Of a DNA stretch of 64,000 nucleotides, positions 45,748 through 54,829 are shown one piece after another. The stretch's first letter is position 1. Each line of letters begins with the position of its first letter. Origin of the DNA: Betaproteobacteria bacterium HGW-Betaproteobacteria-22 (GTDB lineage Bacteria > Pseudomonadota > Gammaproteobacteria > Burkholderiales > Methylophilaceae); assembly GCA_002842285.1 (NCBI GenBank), contig PHCJ01000004.1, positions 1 through 64,000 of the forward strand, in the 5' to 3' direction. The notes under the pieces were generated by a model that was not told the DNA's origin, did no database searches, and worked only from the letters and a program-made list of their open reading frames with translations. Made by a program: the position numbers and the translations under genes.

Positions 45748-48318
45748 ATGTCCAAACTACTTATCGTCGAATCTCCATCTAAAGCAAAAACGCTGAAAAA
45801 ATACCTGGGCAGCGATTTTGAGGTGCTCGCATCCTACGGTCACGTGCGTGACTTGATTCCCAAAAATGGCGCGGTGGATACTGAAAATCAGTTTGCCATG
45901 AAATATGACATCATCGAGCGCAATAGCAAGCACGTGGACGCAATTGCCAAGGCGGTAAGGGGCGCTGACAGCATCTATCTTGCTACCGACCCGGATCGAG
46001 AAGGCGAGGCGATTTCCTGGCATATTGCCGAGATTTTAAAATCTAAAAACCTGCTCAAAAACAAGCTGATGAAGCGTGTTGTGTTTCATGAAATCACCAA
46101 AGGTGCGGTGGAACACGCCATCGCGGAGCCACGCGACATTTCCATGAACATGGTCAATGCGCAGCAGGCGCGGCGCGCCCTGGACTACCTGGTTGGCTTT
46201 AACTTATCACCACTGTTATGGAAAAAAATACGTCGCGGACTTTCAGCAGGCCGCGTACAAAGCCCCGCTTTACGACTTATTGTAGAACGCGAGTTAGAGA
46301 TAGAAGCTTTCAAGTCTCAGGAGTACTGGTCGATTCATTTAGATGCACTCAAACTGCAACATGGCTTTAATGCAAAACTGGTGCTGCTTGATCACAATAA
46401 AGTTGAGCAATTCACGGTCATCAACCACGACCAGCAGGCTGAAATTGTCGGTCGTTTGCTACTTGCAAGCGCGGGAAAAGCCACGGTATCACGGGTTGAG
46501 AAAAAACAGCGCAACCGCAGCCCGGCCGCGCCATTTACCACCTCTACCCTGCAACAAGAGGCAGTGCGCAAGCTTGGCTTTACCACCTCACGCGCAATGC
46601 GCATTGCGCAGCAACTGTATGAGGGGGTTGACGTAGGTGGCGGCACTGTAGGGCTTATCACTTATATGCGTACAGACTCTTTCAGCCTTGCGGCCGAAGC
46701 CGTCGCGCAGATTCGTGATTACGTTAAAAAGAATTTTAGCGTGGAATATCTGCCAAAATCCGCCATTGTCTATAAGACCAAATCCAAGAGTGCTCAAGAG
46801 GCGCATGAGGCGATTCGACCCACTGACATTTCGCGCACGCCAGCACAAGTCCGTCAGTTCCTCACTGACGAACAGTTTAAACTATATGAAATGATCTGGA
46901 AGCGCACTCTTGCCTGCCAGATGTCGCCAGCCAAGTTTGATGCGTTAAGTGTTGATTTAAGCGTAGGGAGTGATGCCAACCTGTTCCGTGCCACAGGGCA
47001 AACCCTGGTGTTCCCCGGGTTTATTGCAGTATACATGGAAGGCTCAGATGACGAGGAAGAAGAGGCCGAAGCCAAGCTTCCGCACCTGGAAACAGGAGAA
47101 GTATTAACCGTACAAAAAATTTATGGTGAGCAGCACTTCACTGAACCGCCGCCTCGCTACTCTGAAGCAAGTCTGGTTAAGGTTTTAGAAGAGTATGGTA
47201 TTGGTCGGCCTTCCACCTACGCCAGCATCATCAGCACCCTGCAAGACCGCGAATATGTGGTGCTGGATAAGAAGCGATTTACACCAACGGATGTTGGCCG
47301 TGTAGTCAATAAATTTCTTACAGAGCACTTCACAAAATATGTGGATTACGACTTTACCGCCAACCTCGAGAACGCCTTGGACAGTGTTGCCGATGGAGAT
47401 CGCGACTGGATCCCGCTTATGGACGAGTTCTGGCGCGACTTTAACCAGCAAATACACAACAAGGCAGATGTTGAGCGTCCGGGAAATGAACTCATTGACG
47501 AAGCATGCCCAAAATGTGGCAAACCACTGCAAAAACAGCTCAGTCGTTATGGCAGCTTTATTGGTTGCACGGGCTATAATGACACCCCAAAATGCGACTA
47601 TAAACGTAGTATTGACGGCGCCGCGAGCTTAGGTAGCGATCCTGTTACGATTGGAATCGACCAGGTGTCCAACAAAGAAATATTGCTCATGAATGGACCT
47701 TACGGTCCGTATCTTCAGCTCGGCTTGACCATAGAAGGCGAGAAGAAAAAACCCAAGCGTGTAAGTGTGCCAAAAGAAATTCCAATCTCCACACTGGATA
47801 TGGAAACAGCCAACATGCTGCTTTCACTCCCGCGTGATTTAGGTTTACACCCAATCACCCAGAAGAAAATCATCGCAAACATTGGGCGGTTTGGGCCTTA
47901 CGTTAATCATGACGGCAAATTTAAATCCATCCCCAAGAGCTTGAGTGTTTTTAACATTGATTTAGAAAGTGCCGTAGCACTGCTGGCGCAGGCCAACACT
48001 GGGCCAGCACCGCTCCGCTCACTTGGCGCGCATCCAAATGAGGATGGGCAGATAGAAATTTTTTCGGGTCGCTATGGCCCCTATGTACAACACGGAAAAA
48101 TTCGTGCAACCTTACCCAAAAGCCAGGCGCCGGAAGAAATCACATTAGAAGATGCTTTAGCACTATTAAGCGCCAAGGCCGCTAAAGATGCCCCTGCGAA
48201 AAAAGTAAGCGCTAAAAAAACAGCAACTAAGAAATCTTCTAGCGCTAAAAAGACCACCTCTGGCAAGGTTGCCTCCAAAAAAACCGCAACTAAAAAAGCA
48301 GACCAAGCTACTGAGTAA
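45748..48318 (+). CDS. topA: DNA topoisomerase I
   Basis: The 856-residue type IA enzyme relaxes negative supercoils. It has the N-terminal Toprim domain (KLLIVESPSKAKTLKKYLG... YLATDPDREGEAISWHIAE), active-site Tyr306 in LITYMRTDS, and the central domain with RPSTYASIISTLQDREYV. One clear zinc ribbon (CPKCGKPLQKQLSRYGSFIGCTGYNDTPKC) is followed by C-terminal repeats containing FGPYVNHDGKFKSIPK and YGPYVQHGKIRATLP. It ends in a roughly 40-residue Lys/Ala/Ser-rich tail that should bind DNA or nucleoid. An upstream gap of 240 bp holds no gene. Confidence 0.97.
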   Translation: MSKLLIVESPSKAKTLKKYLGSDFEVLASYGHVRDLIPKNGAVDTENQFAMKYDIIERNSKHVDAIAKAVRGADSIYLATDPDREGEAISWHIAEILKSKNLLKNKLMKRVVFHEITKGAVEHAIAEPRDISMNMVNAQQARRALDYLVGFNLSPLLWKKIRRGLSAGRVQSPALRLIVERELEIEAFKSQEYWSIHLDALKLQHGFNAKLVLLDHNKVEQFTVINHDQQAEIVGRLLLASAGKATVSRVEKKQRNRSPAAPFTTSTLQQEAVRKLGFTTSRAMRIAQQLYEGVDVGGGTVGLITYMRTDSFSLAAEAVAQIRDYVKKNFSVEYLPKSAIVYKTKSKSAQEAHEAIRPTDISRTPAQVRQFLTDEQFKLYEMIWKRTLACQMSPAKFDALSVDLSVGSDANLFRATGQTLVFPGFIAVYMEGSDDEEEEAEAKLPHLETGEVLTVQKIYGEQHFTEPPPRYSEASLVKVLEEYGIGRPSTYASIISTLQDREYVVLDKKRFTPTDVGRVVNKFLTEHFTKYVDYDFTANLENALDSVADGDRDWIPLMDEFWRDFNQQIHNKADVERPGNELIDEACPKCGKPLQKQLSRYGSFIGCTGYNDTPKCDYKRSIDGAASLGSDPVTIGIDQVSNKEILLMNGPYGPYLQLGLTIEGEKKKPKRVSVPKEIPISTLDMETANMLLSLPRDLGLHPITQKKIIANIGRFGPYVNHDGKFKSIPKSLSVFNIDLESAVALLAQANTGPAPLRSLGAHPNEDGQIEIFSGRYGPYVQHGKIRATLPKSQAPEEITLEDALALLSAKAAKDAPAKKVSAKKTATKKSSSAKKTTSGKVASKKTATKKADQATE

Positions 48319-48350
48319 AAAAGCTTGAGTAAAAAATAGTAGCGTCACAT

Positions 48351-48386
48351 GCAATAAAAAAGCGGCTTATGCCGCTTTTTTATTGC
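48351..48386. terminator. Bidirectional terminator between topA and pbpG
   Basis: A perfect palindrome with 16-bp arms (GCAATAAAAAAGCGGC and its complement) surrounds TTAT. Runs of T lie on both strands. It sits between convergent stop codons and can end both transcripts. Confidence 0.92.
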
Positions 48387-48395
48387 ATGGCCTGA

Positions 48396-49403
48396 CTAAC
48401 CACTCACATGTTTACCCAACGGTGCGGCATCGTTGCGCTCAATCCACTTACGCACTCGATTTGCATCCCCAATACGTGTCATTTTTCCAGCAGAATCGAG
48501 CAATACAATAATCATCGGTTGACCGGAAATTTCTGCCTGCATCACCAAACAACGGCCTGCCTCATTAATAAACCCTGTTTTCGATAGACCAATCTCCCAT
48601 TTATCATTTCTTACCAAGGCATTGGTGTTCACAAAATTGAGCGGGGTTTGACGGCCATATAATGTAATCTCTTGCGAAGGCAGCGTGCTGACCTGTCTAA
48701 TCTCAGGGTAGTGATAAGCTGCATTCACCATTTTTACTAAATCCTCTGCGGTTGAGACATTGCCGCTATCCAAACCTGTGGCATCGACAAACCGAGTAGC
48801 ACGCATACCCAATGTCTGCGCTTTATGATTCATATCCTGAACAAACGCTGAAGCACCTCCTGGATAGTGTCGTGACAATGCCGATGCGGCACGATTCTCT
48901 GATGCCATAAGCGCCAACTGCAACAACTCGCCTCTAGTCAACGTGGTACCAACCGCCAGCCTGGAACGTGTGTGTTTAAGATAATCAACATCTTCATCGG
49001 CAATATACAGCAACTCGTCCAATGACAAATGGGCATCGAGCATCACCATAGCTGTCATCAATTTAGTGACCGAAGCAATAGGCGTAGCAGCATCCGTATT
49101 TTTAGCGTAAACAACCTCACCCGTTAATTGATTAATCACCAAAGCCTTTGTTGAAGCTAGCTTCAAGGGGGTAGTGCCATCATAGTGGTCAGCATTTGCA
49201 ATAGCATTATTTGCACGTATGCGCGCATTGATCTTGGACTTGCCGGCTTTGTAGCTGGCTTTCTTCAACTTGCCACTGTTCTTATGCTGTTTAAAAGATG
49301 CTTGTTTCTGTGTTTTCTGCGGAGCCGCATCAACCGCCATAGGTGCGGCAGAAAGCATTAATCCAAGATACAGAAAAAAGTACTTACGTAATGTAATTTT
49401 CAT
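48396..49403 (-). CDS. pbpG: D-alanyl-D-alanine endopeptidase (PBP7/8-type)
   Basis: The 335-residue periplasmic protein has a signal peptide (MKITLRKYFFLYLGLMLSAAPMAVDA), then a basic low-complexity stretch (about 27-65). The penicillin-binding serine peptidase domain carries SxxK in ASVTKLMTAM, SxN in SENRAAS and KTG in LSKTGFINEAG. Family members cut D-Ala-meso-DAP cross-links. No membrane-anchoring C-terminal helix is present, matching PBP7 rather than PBP5/6. Confidence 0.9.
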   Translation of the reverse strand: MKITLRKYFFLYLGLMLSAAPMAVDAAPQKTQKQASFKQHKNSGKLKKASYKAGKSKINARIRANNAIANADHYDGTTPLKLASTKALVINQLTGEVVYAKNTDAATPIASVTKLMTAMVMLDAHLSLDELLYIADEDVDYLKHTRSRLAVGTTLTRGELLQLALMASENRAASALSRHYPGGASAFVQDMNHKAQTLGMRATRFVDATGLDSGNVSTAEDLVKMVNAAYHYPEIRQVSTLPSQEITLYGRQTPLNFVNTNALVRNDKWEIGLSKTGFINEAGRCLVMQAEISGQPMIIVLLDSAGKMTRIGDANRVRKWIERNDAAPLGKHVSG

Positions 49404-49485
49404 AATTACTTATATCTCATAGAGTTACAGGTTAATACTATATAAAAACTTTAGCTTTGTCACCTATATTTTATTTTTAGTTTTT

Positions 49486-49573
49486 AACCGAGATTTCCAT
49501 TAAGCGACTTTACATCTACTTGCATGTGAACTTGCCAAGCTGCTGGCAAGTTCTAATAATGGAAAATTTGGTT
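49486..49573. repeat. Short TIR element (MITE-like), between pbpG and gcvH
   Basis: An 88-bp element has ends AACCGAGATTTCCATTA (49486) and, inverted, AACCAAATTTTCCATTA (from 49573). Its centre is a perfect 10-bp hairpin GAACTTGCCA/TGGCAAGTTC (49528-49553). ACATCTACTTG next to the left end is shared with the elements at 50052 and 61822. No coding capacity. Confidence 0.7.
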
Positions 49574-49668
49574 GAATACAAAAGACAATGGTGCAAAAAA
49601 CATTACCTGACATGTGATTTACGATAAAATCTACTTAATTATTTTTTACTCAAGATAAAAACCACGCC

Positions 49669-50052
49669 ATGAAAACCCCGCAAGACTTGTTGTTCAGCTC
49701 CCATCACTTATGGGCCAGACCCAGTGCAGACGGCAACTGGGAGGCAGGCATCACAGACTATGCGCAAGATTTACTGGGTGACATTGTATTTATTGACGCA
49801 CCCGCTGTCGGAAGCAAATTACACGCGGGAAAGCCCTGTGGACTGGTAGAGTCTGTCAAAACAGGCTCAGATCTGCATGCACTTGTGAATGGTGAGGTCA
49901 TGGAGATCAATCAGGCAGTGATTGACATGCCTGAGCAGCTGAATGAGCACCCTTATCAAGCATGGATTTTCAAATTCAAAGCTGACAATAACGACCTTGC
50001 TGCAAGCCTGCTCAGCGCGCAGGCCTACGATGCCCTCACAGATGCACTTTGA
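49669..50052 (+). CDS. gcvH: GcvH-like lipoyl-carrier protein
   Basis: The 127-residue protein is similar to glycine cleavage H protein, which shuttles the aminomethyl group on lipoamide. The lipoylation site is ESVKTGSDLHALVNGEV with Lys64. The flanking GITDYAQDLLGDIVFIDAP and HPYQAWIFKFKADN match GcvH. No gcvT or gcvP is adjacent, so it could be a detached glycine-cleavage component or one of the GcvH-like lipoate carriers used in other pathways. The last base of its TGA stop is the first base of the following TIR element, so the C-terminus may have been set by that insertion. Confidence 0.82.
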   Translation: MKTPQDLLFSSHHLWARPSADGNWEAGITDYAQDLLGDIVFIDAPAVGSKLHAGKPCGLVESVKTGSDLHALVNGEVMEINQAVIDMPEQLNEHPYQAWIFKFKADNNDLAASLLSAQAYDALTDAL

Positions 50053-50162
50053 ACCCAGATTTTCCATTAGGCGCACATCTACTTGAATGCCAACTTGGCA
50101 ACTTGTTGGCTTTAGTGTTGATTATCAGGCCCTGGAAAGTCCATGTATGGGAAATCTGGGTT
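50052..50162. repeat. Short TIR element (MITE-like), abutting the gcvH stop
   Basis: A 111-bp element has ends AACCCAGATTTTCCATTAG (50052-50070) and, inverted, AACCCAGATTTCCCATA (from 50162). The internal arms GCCAAC/GTTGGC form a hairpin. TTTAGTGTTGAT and ACATCTACTTGAATG are shared with the element at 61822-61924. It begins inside the stop codon of the GcvH-like gene. Confidence 0.78.
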
Positions 50163-50216
50163 AAATTAAACTCGCGACTATCTGTATTAGATTTGCAAGG
50201 CAGATTCTGTTAAAAA

Positions 50217-51290
50217 CTAATGCTGGTTTGGCAACACCAGCCGCACCGCATCCAGCAGTTTAAAAATCTCAGCAGTGACATTAGTCGAGATTGCCTGCTC
50301 TATTTTCGGAATTTCAACCACCAGAATTTCATGCACTTTATTTGCCAAAGCTTGCTCCACAGTCGGCAGTTCTGCGTTCAAGGCTTCAATAAAGTCATTT
50401 TTTGCCTTTTCTGCCAGCGCGATAAAGTCTGTCTTTAATGTTGCACTTAACTCTTGGGATAGCTCCTGATACAGTGGCGGGAAAGTATCACCTAACTTCT
50501 GCTGTAAAGCCTGCTGCGACTCCATCTGTATGGCATCGAGATAAATGCTCAATTCTGATTGTGTATGTTGTGTAAGCTCTTTATAAATCGCCCCCAACTC
50601 TTGGGATAAATTAAGCTGATGTGCAGCTAGTATATCTTCATGCAATCGGGAAATCTTGGCCTGCAGCTCATGTGTTGCATTTTCCACAGTCACTTTTTCC
50701 AATTGCTTGAGCGATGATTGCAAGTCCCCTGTTAATTTTTGCCCAATTTCTGGCAATGCAGCGGTTAGTTTCTCCTGTACCTCCGAGATGCCTTGTTCCT
50801 GCATTTTCTCTAAGACACGACTTAAATCTTCTTTGATAATTTCGGTATTCGCTAACAGAATTTTAGGGACTTCAGTCGCAAGGTCTGCCCTGGTTCTATC
50901 GACTACGCCAGCAGTTTTGTCAACAATTAACCGCTGTGTATTGGTGAGCTCCGCATCAATGTGTGCTTTCAATGCAGCCTCTGCCGCCTGCTGCATCTGC
51001 AACGTATGCTCTCTTTGCTGATCTAGTTGCTGACTGAGTGCACTGGACAAATAAGCCTGATTTGCTTTCTGTATGTTTGCAGATTCACTTAACAAATGAT
51101 CAAGTAAATCCTGTCGCATCTCAGCCTTAAGCTTCTGGGTAACTGACAACTCAATTTCCCGCGTAATCTGCTGCCTTATTTCAGCAACAGTAGCGGTCAA
51201 CAGCTCAGGGGTCAGGCTCAATGACTGCGCAGCAGATTGCTTAGGCTGCGCATGCACCTCAGTGAGCAACGGGATATCATCTTCTTGCAT
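50217..51290 (-). CDS. Coiled-coil protein of unknown function
   Basis: Not recognised. The 357-residue protein (start at the second Met, 51290) has no signal peptide or membrane span. After about 25 residues of loose N-terminus it is almost wholly helical and rich in Gln, Glu, Leu, Ala and Lys. Repeating heptad-like patterns run from about 35 to 345 (e.g. LSQQLDQQREHTLQMQQAAEAALKAHIDAEL, KLGDTFPPLYQELSQELSATLKTDF). Units of about 45-50 residues containing E(L/V)P.(I/V)(L/E) recur, suggesting internal duplication. It follows holC on the same strand after 190 bp, where many relatives carry a similar uncharacterised gene before valS; valS is not present here. Confidence 0.75.
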   Translation of the reverse strand: MQEDDIPLLTEVHAQPKQSAAQSLSLTPELLTATVAEIRQQITREIELSVTQKLKAEMRQDLLDHLLSESANIQKANQAYLSSALSQQLDQQREHTLQMQQAAEAALKAHIDAELTNTQRLIVDKTAGVVDRTRADLATEVPKILLANTEIIKEDLSRVLEKMQEQGISEVQEKLTAALPEIGQKLTGDLQSSLKQLEKVTVENATHELQAKISRLHEDILAAHQLNLSQELGAIYKELTQHTQSELSIYLDAIQMESQQALQQKLGDTFPPLYQELSQELSATLKTDFIALAEKAKNDFIEALNAELPTVEQALANKVHEILVVEIPKIEQAISTNVTAEIFKLLDAVRLVLPNQH

Positions 51291-51480
51291 ATACACTCAA
51301 CCTAAAAATTAGAACTTATCCAAGCATTCACAGAATACGTCACTTACGTCACCTCAAACGCGGCAGGAAATCTTGTAAATCAAACAGTAATTTCCTACAC
51401 GGCGGTTAATGCCACTCGCCATGCTACGCATGGAGGCGCACTAATCGCCTTGCTCACAATGACACTTGTTCAGTGAATCC

Positions 51481-51909
51481 TTATTGTGGCGCTGCTGCCA
51501 AATCTGTTGATTTAATCTGGTAGCCACGATCCCGGTAAAACTTATAACGCATCCTCGCCTGTGCCTTGTCCGCTTCATCCTGTCCGACAATTTCTATTAA
51601 ATAGCGAAATCGGCTAAAAAAGGGCGGGCAATCCGATTGCAAATTAATCAAGACATCATCCTGAATTAAATTTAACCCATCTATCGCCAACACAATAGGC
51701 GTCACTTTACTGAGCGGCTCTCGGGACAATGCGCTAGGTAAAAAGCTGCTTGCCTCATGCTGCCAGAGTATATGCTGCAAATCTTTACAGATGCGCTCAT
51801 TTTCGGCAAACACTGTTAACTGCCTGCCTTTGCTAAGTGCTTTGCCACACAGAGAAGCAACTTGCACCAGCTTATCTGGCACATTAACAAAAAACTCTAC
51901 TCGCGTCAT
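51481..51909 (-). CDS. holC: DNA polymerase III chi subunit
   Basis: The 142-residue protein of the clamp-loader complex contacts SSB. Family features are MTRVEFFVNVPDKLVQVASLCGKALSKGRQLTVFAENERICKDLQHILWQHEASSFLPSAL, then VLIN, FSRFRYLIEIVGQDEADKAQARMRYKFYRDRGYQI. MTRVEFF (51909) is the usual start; the open frame begins six codons earlier. It is 40 bp downstream of pepA, a standard pairing. Confidence 0.93.
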   Translation of the reverse strand: MTRVEFFVNVPDKLVQVASLCGKALSKGRQLTVFAENERICKDLQHILWQHEASSFLPSALSREPLSKVTPIVLAIDGLNLIQDDVLINLQSDCPPFFSRFRYLIEIVGQDEADKAQARMRYKFYRDRGYQIKSTDLAAAPQ

Positions 51910-51949
51910 ATCGTTTAAAATAGGCACTCACAAAATAAACCAGCTTCAA

Positions 51950-53449
51950 TTAGCGGGCACGTGCCGCCAGAAACTCCGTGAGTAAAGGCACTGGTCGGCC
52001 AGTACCGCCTTTTTCCTTGCCCGATTTCCAGGCTGTCCCTGCTATATCCAGATGCGCCCAATCATATTTTTTAGCAAACCTAGATAGGAAACATGCCGCT
52101 GTGATACTGCCCGCCGCCCTGCCGCCAATATTGGCAATATCCGCAAAATTACTATCCAGCAACGGCTGATACTCATCCCACAATGGCATGTGCCATGCAC
52201 GATCCAGCGCAGTTTCGCCTGCCTGCTGCAACTCTTTTGCCAGCCCATCATTGTTACTGAAAAGCCCTGTGGCATGGTGCCCTAGGGCAATCACACAAGC
52301 ACCTGTCAACGTGGCGATATCCACAACAGCGCCAGGCTCAAACCTCTCTGCATAAGTGAGTGCATCACACAAAATAAGCCTACCCTCGGCATCTGTGTTT
52401 AATACTTCAATCGTCAAGCCAGACATGCTGGTCAACACGTCGCCTGGCCTTGTCGCGCGGCCATCCGGCATATTTTCACAGGCAGGAATAATACCCACCA
52501 CATTTAATGGCAAATCCATCTCAGCCAATGTCTTGAATGTACCCAGCACAGTTGCAGCACCGCACATGTCATATTTCATTTCATCCATCTCAGCACCTGG
52601 CTTCAGTGAAATGCCGCCAGTATCAAAAGTAATGCCCTTACCTACTAATACAACTGGTTTTTGTGTTTTTTTACCTTTTAAATGCTGCAATACAATCAAT
52701 TTTGGTGGCTGCTCGCTGCCCTGCGCCACACCTAAGAATGACCCCATGCCCAACTTGGCCATATCTTCACGCTCCAGCACCTCCACTTTGAAGCCATAAG
52801 TATCAGCCAGCGCCTTTGCCTGAAGAGCCAAATAAGTCGGCGTGCAGACATTTGGTGGCAAATTGCCGAGATCCTTAGTCAGACTCACGCCCAACCCTAA
52901 TGCCTTACCATCTGCCAAACCGGCATTAGCCTGCTGCTCGTCAGGCTCACGCACAAACACGGCCAATGCTTGGATGCCTTTTTTAGCGTCCTGAGTTTCT
53001 TTAGCCTCTTTTTTGCGCTTAACCGCATCAAACTGGTAGCTAGCATCTATAGCGAGCTCGATTAGACGTGCCGTTTTCCAGCGTGTATCTCTAGCTTTTA
53101 CAGGCAAATCTGTTAAATAGGTCAGCGTATTAGCCGCATTACTTTTTGCCAGCGCCTTTACCGAAGTACGTACCGCTTTACTATATTGCTTATCATCAAA
53201 AGTATCTTCTTTACCCAGTCCGACCAGCAGCACCCGATCGCTCGCCACACCTGGTACTTGATGCAGCAACAGAAAGGTTTCCGGTTTTCCATCCAGATCA
53301 CCATGCGCCAGAACTCGACTAATATAGCCATCTGAGAGCTTATCCAGCTTTTTTGCCGATGCTGAAAGCTGTTGCGACTCGTATACCCCCGCGATGACGC
53401 AATCATGATGCTGTTTTTCCACATTACCTGTTTTTATGCTAAATTCCAT
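51950..53449 (-). CDS. pepA: Leucyl aminopeptidase
   Basis: The 499-residue M17-family metallopeptidase has an N-terminal macro-like domain (1-170) and a C-terminal catalytic domain. The metal-binding and catalytic motifs are VGKGITFDTGGISLKPG, YDMCGAATVLG and the signature NTDAEGRLILCDAL. The enzyme removes N-terminal residues, and some relatives also bind DNA in Xer recombination. It diverges from lptF-lptG as in many proteobacteria, and is followed by holC. Confidence 0.96.
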   Translation of the reverse strand: MEFSIKTGNVEKQHHDCVIAGVYESQQLSASAKKLDKLSDGYISRVLAHGDLDGKPETFLLLHQVPGVASDRVLLVGLGKEDTFDDKQYSKAVRTSVKALAKSNAANTLTYLTDLPVKARDTRWKTARLIELAIDASYQFDAVKRKKEAKETQDAKKGIQALAVFVREPDEQQANAGLADGKALGLGVSLTKDLGNLPPNVCTPTYLALQAKALADTYGFKVEVLEREDMAKLGMGSFLGVAQGSEQPPKLIVLQHLKGKKTQKPVVLVGKGITFDTGGISLKPGAEMDEMKYDMCGAATVLGTFKTLAEMDLPLNVVGIIPACENMPDGRATRPGDVLTSMSGLTIEVLNTDAEGRLILCDALTYAERFEPGAVVDIATLTGACVIALGHHATGLFSNNDGLAKELQQAGETALDRAWHMPLWDEYQPLLDSNFADIANIGGRAAGSITAACFLSRFAKKYDWAHLDIAGTAWKSGKEKGGTGRPVPLLTEFLAARAR

Positions 53450-53668
53450 TTATTGCTTCCTTAAATTTATTGTTATTGCAACTATAATGGGTGCGCCCGC
53501 ATATACGACCACAGCCCGACACAAACACCGTGAGGCACCAGTGTCTAATCGTGAGAAAATTCAATCAGTTGTTTGGCAAACCGCTCGATTGGATTAATAT
53601 TGCTTAAATTATCGCGTGTTTTACACGTAATTCATAGTAGTAAATATTACACTTAACTGATTCATCTT

Positions 53669-54811
53669 ATGCTTTTTAAGCGATCTTTAATACAAGAACT
53701 CATTTCTACCGCGGCGGGCGCCTTTTTGATTTTATTAGGCATCGTCATCGCGCAGCGCGCCGGCAACTTTATTCGCCTGGCGGCCAAGGGCATTTTACCA
53801 AACGATGCCATTACCACCATGCTGGGCTTTAACATGGTGAAATTCTTACCGATGATACTATCCCTCGCACTTTTTCTGGCCATACTCATGACGCTGTCAC
53901 GTTGGTATCGAGATTCAGAGATGGTGATATGGTTTAGCAGCGGATTGAGCATTACCAGTTGGATTCGCCCGGTGCTAACTTTTATCGCGCCTGTGATAGG
54001 CTTCATTCTGATTTTAAGCCTTTTCGTCATGCCGTGGGCCACCGATAGAGGTGAGATTTACCGCACCCAGCTTGAAGCACGCGACGAACTGGCAGCCATC
54101 AGCCCCGGCGTATTCAAGGAATCAAGCAATGGGGAGCGCGTATTTTTTATCGAAAGCTTCGATGAGCTTGGGAACATAGTCAAAAATGTATTCGTACAAA
54201 CACTGCAGCACCAAAAATTAGGCATTATTGTTGCCGCTGAGGGCAGCCGTTACCTTGAGAAAAATGACGATCACTTTTTACTGATGAAGAATGGTCGCCG
54301 CTATCAGGGCACACGAGGCACAGCTGAGTTTTCAACCACAGAATTTGAACAATATGCTATCCGAATTGAGGCAAAAGAGGCTAAGCAGAGACCACCTAGT
54401 ACGCAATCAAAATCAAGCCTGGATCTATTAAATTCGCCCAGCAGTACAAATTATGCTGAAATTCAATGGCGGCTTGCTATTCCAATTTCCGCCCTGATTC
54501 TTGCGCTACTCGCCATTCCACTCAGCGCGCTGGATCCGCGCGCCGGGCGATCGGCCAATTTTGTACTAGCGCTCATCATTTACATTATTTACAACAATTT
54601 ATTAAGTATTTTTCAGGCTTGGGTAGCACAAGGAAAAATTTCCCATCTCATAGGTTTATGGCCCGTACATGCGCTGTTTCTAGCCATTACCTTATACATG
54701 CTTTATAGACGTGGGCATCAATTACCCATGTGGCCTGCAATATTTCGCAACAGCTGGTTGAAACTGAAGCAGAAAACCCGGCCAATCGCGCAAACCAATC
54801 ACAAGCGTTAG
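53669..54811 (+). CDS. lptF: LPS export ABC transporter permease LptF
   Basis: The 380-residue inner-membrane protein of the LptB2FG extractor has three N-terminal helices (LISTAAGAFLILLGIVIAQRAG..., MILSLALFLAILMTLSRWYRDSEMVIWFSSG, FIAPVIGFILILSLFVMPWA), a periplasmic beta-jellyroll domain (about 130-260) and three C-terminal helices (AIPISALILALLAIPLSALDPRAGRSANFVLALIIYIIYNNL). The start MLFKRSLIQEL is typical. It is 18 bp upstream of lptG. Confidence 0.95.
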   Translation: MLFKRSLIQELISTAAGAFLILLGIVIAQRAGNFIRLAAKGILPNDAITTMLGFNMVKFLPMILSLALFLAILMTLSRWYRDSEMVIWFSSGLSITSWIRPVLTFIAPVIGFILILSLFVMPWATDRGEIYRTQLEARDELAAISPGVFKESSNGERVFFIESFDELGNIVKNVFVQTLQHQKLGIIVAAEGSRYLEKNDDHFLLMKNGRRYQGTRGTAEFSTTEFEQYAIRIEAKEAKQRPPSTQSKSSLDLLNSPSSTNYAEIQWRLAIPISALILALLAIPLSALDPRAGRSANFVLALIIYIIYNNLLSIFQAWVAQGKISHLIGLWPVHALFLAITLYMLYRRGHQLPMWPAIFRNSWLKLKQKTRPIAQTNHKR

Positions 54812-54829
54812 TTTCGCCGCCAATTACCC

